Source: Baffinella frigidus
Lineage: Eukaryota; Cryptophyceae; Cryptomonadales; Baffinellaceae
Direction: 5' to 3'
DNA length: 16,303 nucleotides
NCBI GenBank assembly: GCA_026770585.1
Contig: MU646326.1
Location: 947,171 to 963,473 of the forward strand
Shown: positions 1 through 5,874 of the stretch, piece by piece
How positions within the stretch are numbered: position 1 is the stretch's first letter
Layout of the letters: each line of letters begins with the position of its first letter
Notes under the pieces: generated by a model
The model's input: the letters and a program-made list of their open reading frames with translations, nothing else
Told to the model about the DNA's origin: nothing
Database searches by the model: none
Translations under genes and position numbers: made by a program

Positions 1-20
1 AATCAAGTGGGACAGAGCGA
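1..20. mobile_element. Right end of a CTAGCTCTGTCCCACTTGATT element (cut by window edge)
   Basis: The first bases, AATCAAGTGGGACAGAGC, match the right terminal repeat of the complete element at 3757-3910 (AATCCAAGTGGGACAGAGCTAG there, one base different). The window therefore begins inside another copy of that family. Only the terminal repeat is visible, so orientation and full length cannot be judged. Confidence 0.6.
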
Positions 21-43
21 GACCACCTGCGTCCCACACACAC

Positions 44-48
44 CCTCT

Positions 49-108
<60 letters not shown>

Positions 109-172
109 ATCTCTCTCTCTCTCTCTCGCTCGCTCTTTCTCGCTCGCTCGCGCTCTCTCTCTCGCTCTCTCG
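44..172. repeat. CT/GA dinucleotide microsatellite
   Basis: An almost uninterrupted CT tract with a few CTCG interruptions towards its right end. It produces long Leu-Ser and Arg-Glu open frames on the two strands that are not genes. Confidence 0.97.
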
Positions 173-242
173 CGGTCAGCGCCGCCACCAGCCATGCGCT
201 CGGGAGAGATCGCGTGCGAAGAGAGGGTCGAGGTTGGCTAGG

Positions 243-443
243 ACCAGCAACTCGTTGAAGCTTTTAACCGGATCGGGTACTGTAGTAAATTTCAGCTAAA
301 CCCAAGGAATCTCTTGGGTATCTCCCGTCAGCAATTCGAGGTCCCTAGGGTTTCCTACCGTAGGGTCCTACGAATAAAACAAAAACAAAAAATCATTCCC
401 GGATCTTGCAAGGATCCGGTAAAAGCTGCTACGGGTTGCTGGT
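243..443. mobile_element. MITE-like element, family ACCAGCAAC, copy 1
   Basis: A 201-bp unit bounded by imperfect terminal inverted repeats of about 30 bp: ACCAGCAACTCGTTGAAGCT on the left and the complement of GCTGCTACGGGTTGCTGGT on the right, each followed inward by GGATC-type sequence. A second copy with the same ends and similar interior lies at 4229-4430. There is no coding capacity. A non-autonomous DNA transposon is inferred; no clear target duplication is seen. Confidence 0.8.
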
Positions 444-472
444 GGCAGGACCAACACGTCCACGTCCAGGTA

Positions 473-574
473 TACCTTAAGTGCCCAGTAGGCGCATACG
501 CCCTACGGTAGGGCCCTAGGACCTGCCTAGGACCTCTTGGCCGTCAAATTTGGTGGCATGGGCACTTAAGGGAT
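473..574. mobile_element. MITE-like element, family CCCTTAAG, copy 1
   Basis: About 100 bp bounded by ACCTTAAGTGCCC and GGGCACTTAAGGG, with AT on both sides. The inside holds the core shared by the family: GTAGGCGCATACGCCCTACG, then GGTAGGGCCCTAGGACC, then GCCTAGGACC. Related copies lie at 3481-3565, 12707-12810, 12905-13007, 13658-13796 and 13857-13959. The left TIR has lost one C relative to the others. Confidence 0.8.
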
Positions 575-965
575 ACTACCTGCGTCGGATCTCATCACCC
601 ACAGAGACCACTCCAGGCTGGAAGAGGGGGCATTTTAAAAATGGGGTTGTTAAATTTAGTACCAGTCACGGGCAGGCTTGGTCACGTTGCTGGGGGAATT
701 CCTCCAGGAACGTGACCAAACGCGATATTTGTGTGAAAATTACTACATGGCGGTCCACTTGTAAAGGACTTGTAAAGTTAAAACTTTTAAAATAGTCATA
801 TTTCTAGCCTCGAGTGGGAGAGAGAGAGAGCTAAGTGGCTTGAAAATCGGGCACACCTGATCGAAGTGTTAAAATACTGATCGTTTTCTCGCCAAAAGGT
901 GATGGACTTGTACCAGAAAACACGGGGATCAACTTCCGGTCTCCTCCCGAGTAAGGCAGAGCTAG
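575..965. other. Gene-free stretch with one strong hairpin
   Basis: No convincing coding sequence. The notable structure is a hairpin at 679-719 with arms TTGGTCACGTT and AACGTGACCAA around a GGGGGAATTCCTCC centre. A short GA tract lies at 821-831. The block from 834 resembles, weakly, the duplicated sequence at 966-1030. Confidence 0.6.
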
Positions 966-1032
966 AGTGTGGTTGGCACACCTGGTCAAAGTCTTTGAAG
1001 AGGCCGAAGACATGCAGCTTGCGCATCGTCAC

Positions 1033-1120
1033 GTTAGGCCGTAGGGCCCTAGGGGGGGTCCTACGAAACTTAGGTCCTAGGGGCCCTACGGCCTACCGTA
1101 GGCAATACCGTAGGCCTAAC
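1033..1120. mobile_element. Small palindromic element with GTTAGGCC ends
   Basis: Starts GTTAGGCC and ends GGCCTAAC. The interior is made of GTAGGGCCCTAGG, GGTCCTAGGGGCCCTACGG and CCTACCGTAGGCAATACCG, the same palindromic words used by the CCCTTAAG and CAGGGG families. A partial relative lies at 15010-15045. It sits exactly where the direct repeat 966-1030 stops matching its partner, consistent with insertion there. Confidence 0.6.
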
Positions 1121-1192
1121 TCCCCGGTTTTCAGAACGTGGCCCTGTTAAAGTGGTCGGCAGACCTGATCGAAGTCTGCGAAGAGGCCTCAA

Positions 1193-1225
1193 TGGCGGAA
1201 TCCTTCAAATCGAAGGATTCCGCCA
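1193..1225. other. Perfect 14-bp stem hairpin
   Basis: TGGCGGAATCCTTC and GAAGGATTCCGCCA face each other across a 5-base loop with no mismatch. There is no T-run or gene end beside it, so it is not called a terminator. It may be a miniature inverted-repeat remnant. Confidence 0.85.
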
Positions 1226-1344
1226 CAAGTTGACGTTGTGGGCAGGAGGAGTTGACTTTTGCAATCGCCTCCCCTCAGGTCTAGCGTAGTGTGGTTGGCA
1301 CACCTGGTCAAAGTCTTTGAAGAGGCCGAAGACATGCAGCTTGT

Positions 1345-2425
1345 TCATCGTTGCGTTGAACCCCGGCCGATCCAGTAACGCCTGCTCACAGGGGACACCA
1401 CCACCTCACAATTCAGGGTAGTGAAGCCTACGCTATCCACACGGTGGGCTTCGAGGGTTTCGCTGGGCCTGGATTTCAGGGGGGTACGTGACCAAATTGC
1501 ACCAGAAAATCTCGAAAGTTAATTGCATTAAGGCAAGTTGACTTTTGATGAAAGGTTCGTAGGCCACCGTGTGGTGACTACGTGTGCATCGTCGCGTTGA
1601 ATCCTGGCTGGTCCAGTCACGCCTGCTCACACCGGATAGCAACTCCTCACAATTTCATCTCGGAAGATGACTGAATCAGTTCCTTTTCAATAGGAGGTTG
1701 AATAGGAGAAATTAGTTAGGGCATAGTCAATTTAGTTAGGCCTCCTAATTAAATCAAAACGCTAATTAGGGAACTGGTTCAGTTTTCTTTCGAGATGAAA
1801 TTCAGGGTAGTTAAGCCTACGCTATTGACTACGTGTGCATCGTCGCGTTGAAGCCCGGCCGGTCCAGTAACGCCTACTCACAGGGAAACGCAACTCCTCA
1901 TTTTAATAGGGTACCGGCTTAAATTCAGCGTAGGGGAACGGCTTAAATTCAGGGCAGTTAAGCCGACGGCATTGTCTGATTGTTCAGCGTCCGCGTTGAA
2001 CCCTGGCTGATCCAGTAACGCTTGCTCACAGGGGACAGCACCACCCACTTGTCAAATCCTCCAAGACAAGCCAACAGCATCACTCTCCCGTCAACCGTAA
2101 GTCACGCCTGCTCACCCCGGACACAAACTCCTCACGTTAATAGGGTGCCGGCCTAAATTCAGCGTAGGAGAACGGCTTAAATTTAGGGAAGCGTACGGTG
2201 TTGACTACGGTGTCGATCGTCGCGTTGAACAGTTGCCGGTCTAGCAGTGCCTGAGAACACCGGACCGCAACTCCTCACTTGTCAAATCCTCCAAGACAAG
2301 TCAACAGCATCACTCCACAGTCAACCGTACGTAACGCCTGCTCACCCCGGACCGCAACTCCTCACGTTAATAGGGTGCCGGCTTAAATTCATAGTAGGGG
2401 AACGGCTTAAATTCAGGGAAGCCTT
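1345..2425 (+). repeat. Degenerate long-period tandem array
   Basis: At least five to seven related units carry, in order, a GTCGCGTTGAA block, GGTCCAGTAACGCCTGCTCA, a CAACTCCTCAC block, GGGTGCCGGCTTAAATTCA, and GAACGGCTTAAATTCAGGG. Anchor blocks occur near 1350, 1592, 1847, 1998, 2100, 2222 and 2335, so the period varies (about 110-255 bp) by internal loss and gain. A sub-block CTTGTCAAATCCTCCAAGAC is duplicated at 2049 and 2279. One unit is interrupted by the element at 1655-1798. The array ends in telomere-like repeats, which is typical of subtelomeric satellites, but location is inferred. Confidence 0.85.
1655..1798. mobile_element. MITE-like element with AATT target duplication
   Basis: A 144-bp element with imperfect TIRs of about 28 bp: TCATCTCGG...CTGAATCAGTTCC on the left; GGAACTGGTTCAG...CGAGATGA on the right. 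It is flanked by AATT at 1651-1654 and 1799-1802. The sister unit of the tandem array at 1405-1418 reads CTCACAATTCAGGG with a single AATT, so it serves as the empty site. No coding capacity; mobilised in trans by inference. Confidence 0.9.
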
Positions 2426-2429
2426 AGTG

Positions 2430-2568
2430 TTTCGGGTTTCGGGTTTCGGGTTTCGGGTTTCGGGTTTCGGGTTTAGGGTTTAGGGTTTAGGGTTTAGGGT
2501 TTAGGGTTTAGGGTTTAGGGTTGAGGGTTGAGGGTTAGAGGTTTGGGGTTTAGGGCTCAGGGTTTAGA
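2430..2568 (+). repeat. Interstitial telomere-type repeat, TTTCGGG then TTTAGGG
   Basis: Six perfect TTTCGGG units (2430-2471), seven perfect TTTAGGG units (2472-2520), then about 48 bp of degenerate units. The G-rich strand reads rightward. The switch from one pure variant to another is typical of telomere-proximal variant repeats. Here the repeat is interstitial because unrelated DNA follows. Confidence 0.95.
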
Positions 2569-2603
2569 AACCAGGCCCGCACACCGACAGAAAAAAGACC
2601 AGC

Positions 2604-2751
2604 GACAGGCCCACCACGCCAGGACGATCGAAACATCCACTTTTGACATTTTTCAAGGGAAATCCCTTGAATCCTCAAGTCAACCACGTCAGATCTTCAG
2701 TGGATAAGACGTCGGTTTCCCTTGAGCCCTCTGGCGTGGCATGGGCCTGTC
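2604..2751. mobile_element. MITE-like element with GACAGGCCC ends
   Basis: About 148 bp. The left end GACAGGCCCACCACGCCAG pairs with the right end CTGGCGTGGCATGGGCCTGTC with two differences. The centre has a near-perfect palindrome, TTCAAGGGAAATCCCTTGAA. No second copy was found in the window and no target duplication was recognised. Confidence 0.75.
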
Positions 2752-2810
2752 AGGCCTAGCTAGGTTTTGCGCAAGCAGAGTCGGGATCGACTGACCGCCA
2801 GCCCTCCCAA

Positions 2811-2983
2811 CCACGCAAGAGTGTAGAGCTGACTGGTTTACAGGAGAAATAGTCAGATCTGACTATATTTTAAGTTCATAAGTGGACATTCTCCCCAGGA
2901 AAAAAAATGAAAATTCGGAAAGTTGGTACAAATTCTGTGTGAACTGACTTGTTTTCCCAGGTCAGCCCTACACTCTTACGTGG
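2811..2983. mobile_element. MITE-like element, family CCACGCAAGAGTGTAG, copy 1
   Basis: A 173-bp element with TIRs CCACGCAAGAGTGTAGAGC and GCCCTACACTCTTACGTGG, flanked by AA on both sides. About 80 percent of the interior matches the copy at 4642-4813, including TTTAAGTTCATAAGTGGA and the G/CGGAAAGTTG block. No coding capacity. Confidence 0.88.
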
Positions 2984-2985
2984 AA

Positions 2986-3291
2986 GTGACAGTGTTTGAT
3001 TATGGCCGGCGAATTCGATCGATGAAGGCCGGCGCATCTGCACCAGGGAGCTGTGTACCAGAAACCGGCACACCTGCGGTACAAACCGGCGCAAAGCTGG
3101 AGTTGACCAAACGATGAAAAGAGTTGCGGTAGGGTGGGTGGGGGGGGCGAGGGTGCTGACCCTGACGGGGAGCGTTTTGATGTCTGGAACGCGGGTGGTT
3201 TCGAACCCCGCCGCTGAGAGTCGTCCCACCTGCCGAAAAGCGCGCTTCCTCTTTCAACCCACTCTCATCTCCTCAAAAGTATTGATTGATC
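2986..3291. other. Gene-free stretch, unresolved
   Basis: Between two elements. It contains a G-rich run (GGTGGGTGGGGGGGGCGAGGG near 3136) and GGTTTCGAACC near 3198, which resembles a tRNA B-box but lacks a proper tRNA fold. Two overlapping minus-strand open frames (up to 117 codons) show no recognisable domain. Nothing firm can be annotated. Confidence 0.5.
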
Positions 3292-3294
3292 TCA

Positions 3295-3440
3295 ATCTCA
3301 TGTGGAAACTCTTTTAATTTACAGACTTGGTTCCAATCGAAATTACTACACGTTTGCTTTAATGTTACTCACAAAGATCGTTCTGTGTAGTACATTCCAT
3401 TGACCCAAGTTTATGAATTAAAAGTGTTTCGATATGAGAT
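3295..3440. mobile_element. MITE-like element with ATCTCAT ends and TCA flanks
   Basis: About 146 bp with imperfect TIRs of about 45 bp, starting ATCTCATGTGGAAACTCTTT and ending in the complement, AAGTGTTTCGATATGAGAT. Both sides carry TCA, a candidate 3-bp target duplication. The interior is AT-rich with no coding capacity. Confidence 0.75.
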
Positions 3441-3480
3441 TCAGGCCTTTCGCTGCATGCAGTATCCTGCAAGTGCCTGC

Positions 3481-3565
3481 AGGGTGGCTACTCACCCTAA
3501 CTCGGCCTAGGCAGGTCCTAGGGCCCTACGGTACGGCGTATGCGCCTACTGGCCACTTAAGAGAT
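3481..3565. mobile_element. Family CCCTTAAG, copy 2 (left end lost)
   Basis: The right end GGCCACTTAAGAGAT and internal CTCACCCTAACTCG...GGCAGGTCCTAGGGCCCTAC match the copy at 12707-12810 in reverse orientation. The left CTTAAG terminus is absent. Confidence 0.75.
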
Positions 3566-3610
3566 AAGGATCTGTGATGCCGTGTGATGCGGAAGCCTGA
3601 AATCCACTCG

Positions 3611-3754
3611 CCCTCCGAGGTTGCTCAAATAGTGGTCTGGAACATTTTCCATTCACCTTGCAGAGACCCTAGAGCTGGGGTCTTTGCGACTTACGTACCA
3701 AAAATCAACTTCTGAAAAATAGTTCCAGCACACTGTTCGAGCAACCTCGGAGGG
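3611..3754. mobile_element. MITE-like element with CCCTCCGAGG ends
   Basis: A 144-bp element with terminal repeats of about 45 bp: CCCTCCGAGGTTGCTCAAAT at the left and the complement of GTTCGAGCAACCTCGGAGGG at the right, continuing inward through CTGGAACA/TAGTTCCAG and AAAAT/TTTTC. Single copy in the window. No coding capacity. Confidence 0.8.
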
Positions 3755-3756
3755 TT

Positions 3757-3910
3757 CTAGCTCTGTCCCACTTGATTTGGGCTCCTCATCAATTCACCCC
3801 CCCCCCCCAACTTACAAGATGGATTTTGCCCCCCCACCCAGGAAATTCACATGAGAAATGGGGGGGGGGCGAATTGATGAGGAGCCCAAATCCAAGTGGG
3901 ACAGAGCTAG
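3757..3910. mobile_element. MITE-like element with CTAGCTCTGTCCCAC ends, GGGTT flanks
   Basis: A 154-bp element with long, nearly perfect TIRs (about 39 bp): CTAGCTCTGTCCCACTTGAT... and its complement ...ATCCAAGTGGGACAGAGCTAG. Left flank GGGTT (3752-3756) is repeated on the right (3911-3915), a candidate 5-bp target duplication. Poly-C and poly-G tracts continue the dyad towards the centre. The window start holds the end of another copy. Confidence 0.88.
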
Positions 3911-4058
3911 GGGTTGATGAATGCTGGCTTCAAATTCGTCGGCTTTTTCTGTTCTCTACGCATAAGTTGACGAATTTGTAGGGGGGTTGACTTAGGAAAA
4001 CGACTTCTAAAAAGGCTTTTCTGAGATAATTTTCGTGCGCCCGGGATCACGGAGAGAG

Positions 4059-4207
4059 CCACCAACCCTCACGGAGGGACCAAATCGATGATTTTCGATT
4101 TCCCAATTCCTATGGAAAATGGCTCCACCACAGGCGAATTCGCCTGGCTGCCCGGGTAAATCTGAGATTCAAAATCGACGATTTGGTCCCTCCGTGAGGG
4201 TTGGTGG
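4059..4207. mobile_element. MITE-like element with CCACCAACCCTCACGGAGGG ends
   Basis: A 149-bp element. The first 38 bases (CCACCAACCCTCACGGAGGG, then ACCAAATCGATGATTTT) are repeated inverted at the right end with one mismatch. A smaller palindrome, AGGCGAATTCGCCT, is near the centre. AG lies on both flanks. Single copy here. Confidence 0.85.
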
Positions 4208-4228
4208 AGACTCCAGAGTACGACTGCC

Positions 4229-4430
4229 ACCAGCAACCCGTTGCAGCTTATAACCGGATCGGGTACTGCAGTAATTTTCAGCTAAACCGAAGAAAATCTC
4301 TTCGGTATCTCTCGTCAGCAATTCGAGGTCCCTAGAGTTTCCTACTGTAGGGTCATAGGAAAGATGTTTTTTAAAATCAAATACCCGAATCCTTGGGAGG
4401 ATCCGGTAAACGCTGCTACGGGTTGCTGGT
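4229..4430. mobile_element. MITE-like element, family ACCAGCAAC, copy 2
   Basis: A 202-bp copy of the family at 243-443, with shared interior AACCGGATCGGGTACTG, TTTCAGCTAAACC and GTCAGCAATTCGAGGTCCCT. TIRs are about 30 bp. Its inner hairpin GAAGAAAATCTCTTC differs from the matching AAGGAATCTCTT of copy 1 by compensating changes, so the local dyad has been kept. Confidence 0.85.
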
Positions 4431-4447
4431 GGTGGTGAGTGCGCCGA

Positions 4448-4560
4448 GCTCATCTCCGGAACCGATACAAAAATACTGTTTTCTAAGGTTGATTACTTGT
4501 CTTCCTGGGATAATCAACTTTAGAAAACAGTATTTTTATATCGATTCCGGAGATAAGAGC
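4448..4560. mobile_element. Small palindromic element with GCTCATCTCCGGA ends
   Basis: A 113-bp near-complete palindrome with arms of about 48 bp: GCTCATCTCCGGAACCGATA, then CAAAAATACTGTTTTCTAA and GGTTGATTA, mirrored at the right with only a few mismatches. The loop is about 17 bases. It could fold into one long hairpin. Confidence 0.85.
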
Positions 4561-4641
4561 GCAGGGGCGTACACCAAGACGGTGACTGAACCAGGTCCGT
4601 GACTGAACCGGAAGGGATCGGACTAGGAAAGGATCGAACTA

Positions 4642-4813
4642 CCACGCAAGAGTGTAGGGCAGAGTGACCCACAGGAGAAATAGTAGAATTTTACTATTTT
4701 TTAAGTTCATAAGTGGATATTCTTCCCACAGAAAAATTGAAATTTCGGAAAGTTGTTACAAATTCCGTGTGAACTGGCTTGTTTCCCCAGGTCAGCCCTA
4801 CACTCTTGCGTGG
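4642..4813. mobile_element. MITE-like element, family CCACGCAAGAGTGTAG, copy 2
   Basis: A 172-bp copy of the element at 2811-2983. TIRs CCACGCAAGAGTGTAGGGC and GCCCTACACTCTTGCGTGG are perfect, with TA on both flanks (AA in copy 1), so a 2-bp target duplication is likely. It lies close to the point where the GT8 gene fragment loses its downstream exons. Confidence 0.88.
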
Positions 4814-5014
4814 TAGTCGAGGGTTCTCGACTAAGATGAGCACGCGAGAAATTTTTGTACTACTCCGTTCTCTACGGTGCAGGGGAGCAAAAAGAAGGAA
4901 GCGAACCACGCCGTACTCCAAGGCGACGCCACGCCATGCGAGTATCCACGCATCTCCTTCACCGAATCACCGTCGCCCCCGCCCTCACGCGAAATACCCC
5001 TTTGAGAACCGCAC

Positions 5015-5453
5015 CTGAGCGTCTTGAAGCGTCGACCCAACCAGAGCAACCATGCGCCGCTGCGTCCCGAAGTGGCGCAAGCATCGCGCCAGGACCTCAG
5101 CGCCAACCACGTACTCGGGGCTGGTCACCTGCCCGCTCCGCGAAGCGAATCAGCCACGCCTTGGATCGCCTGCAAATGCTTCCAGCCCAGCTCCAAATAA
5201 CAGTACGCCTTGCCCCAGGCAGCCCTCCGAGACAATTCGATGTTGCGGGACGCAGTGGTTCCAGCAAGACCGTGCGCGGCCTCTCGAAGGTGAGGCTCTG
5301 GGGGCAGACCAGCGTTACGTACGCCTCCCGCGGATGCGGATTCGCCTCGTCGTGTTCCCCGGCGGCGAGCACCGGAACGAGGGCACACGCCACGGCGGCA
5401 CAAAGCAGGACCCTGGAGGTCGGCGCTCGCCGCACGCTCCCCCGCGATACCAT
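5015..5453 (-). pseudogene. GT8 (glycogenin-like) glycosyltransferase, N-terminal fragment, two exons
   Basis: Exon 1 is 5453-5310 (48 codons) and exon 2 is 5128-5015 (38 codons), separated by a 181-base phase-0 intron (donor GTCTGC, acceptor GGGCAG). Exon 1 starts with a basic N-terminus and a hydrophobic core, VLLCAAVACALVPVLAA, read as a signal peptide, then a short acidic stem and EAYVTL. Exon 2 begins VTSPEYVVGAEVLARCLRHF and continues GTQRRMVALVG. The joined AYVTL plus EYVVGAEVLA-type stretch is the classic opening strand and helix of GT8 enzymes (glycogenin and relatives), which transfer sugar from a nucleotide sugar. The next donor would be CAG/GTGCGG at 5014; otherwise the frame stops at 4985. 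The DxD motif and all later exons are missing before the repeats at 4813, so the gene looks truncated unless it resumes beyond the elements. Upstream ATG at 5531 is less likely than 5453. Calls of exons are by eye. Confidence 0.7.
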
Positions 5454-5548
5454 CGCCCTCTTGTGGCACAGGATTGTATCACGCCACTCCCAACCTGCTG
5501 TATCCGATAGGATCGCGATCCTCGGGAGCAAGAAAAAGCCACAAACGT

Positions 5549-5622
5549 GTCCACTTTCAAAATTTTGACAACATTTGAATGAGTTGACTCATTCAAATGT
5601 TGCCAATATGCTGAAAGTGGAC
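5549..5622. mobile_element. Palindromic element between divergent genes
   Basis: A 74-bp near-palindrome, GTCCACTTTC...CATTTGAATGAG facing CTCATTCAAATG...GAAAGTGGAC, centred on TTGA. It lies between the GT8 start (5453, minus) and the RPL23 start (5875, plus), in what would be their shared upstream region. It may be a tiny MITE or a structural regulatory element; the sequence does not decide. Confidence 0.8.
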
Positions 5623-5874
5623 ATGGGGAGCTTTTTTTCCTTGGTGCCTCGTGCTGAGAAAAGGTCCACCATCACTCCGGTATGGCTCTCCTGCGATGCA
5701 GATTCCCCCCTGCTGGGGGCGTGGTGGCGTGGCCGAGCAGCTGTTGTTTTGGCTGCACGGCGCTGGCGGGCGGTGCATCTTGCGTTGGGGCGGGCGGGCG
5801 GCGGCGCGCGGCGCGTGAGGCGCTGGGGATTGGCTGGGAGCTGACTTGCATCTCTGCACGCGTCCGCAGGCAAA
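5623..5874 (+). promoter_or_regulatory. Putative RPL23 upstream region
   Basis: GC-rich DNA leading to the RPL23 ATG. No TATA box is seen. The sequence just before the start, CACGCGTCCGCAG/GCAAAATGG, has a good 3' splice-site form ending at 5869, so a 5'UTR intron (or, in a trans-splicing organism, a spliced-leader acceptor) is possible. This is inference only. Confidence 0.35.

Larger units (their letters stand above)
966..1353 (+). repeat. Direct repeat pair (966-1030 and 1288-1353) with weaker third copy
   Basis: Two nearly identical copies of about 63 bp, beginning GTGTGGTTGGCACACCTGG and running through AAGAGGCCGAAGACATGCAG to CATCGT. A diverged relative sits at 1152-1185 (GGTCGGCAGACCTGATCGAA). 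The second copy leads directly into the tandem array that starts near 1345; in the first copy that continuation is broken by the palindromic element at 1033-1120. Confidence 0.85.

Noticed and set aside
7-258. Ser/Leu-rich plus-strand frame and Arg/Glu-rich minus-strand frame
   Set aside because: Both are direct translations of the CT microsatellite.
679-719. Rho-independent terminator
   Set aside because: No T-run follows and the genome is eukaryotic; the hairpin is reported only as structure.
1345-2425. CRISPR-like array
   Set aside because: Repeats are long, diverged and directly abutting with variable length; no uniform spacers, and the setting is eukaryotic.
3125-3235. tRNA or tRNA-derived SINE suggested by GGTTTCGAACC near 3198
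   Set aside because: The T-stem does not pair properly, no A-box lies at the right distance, and acceptor arms do not match on either strand.
4855-5568. 237-codon plus-strand open frame and 152-codon overlap
   Set aside because: They lie antisense to the GT8 exons, show no domain, and run through the 74-bp palindrome; the minus strand carries the conserved protein.
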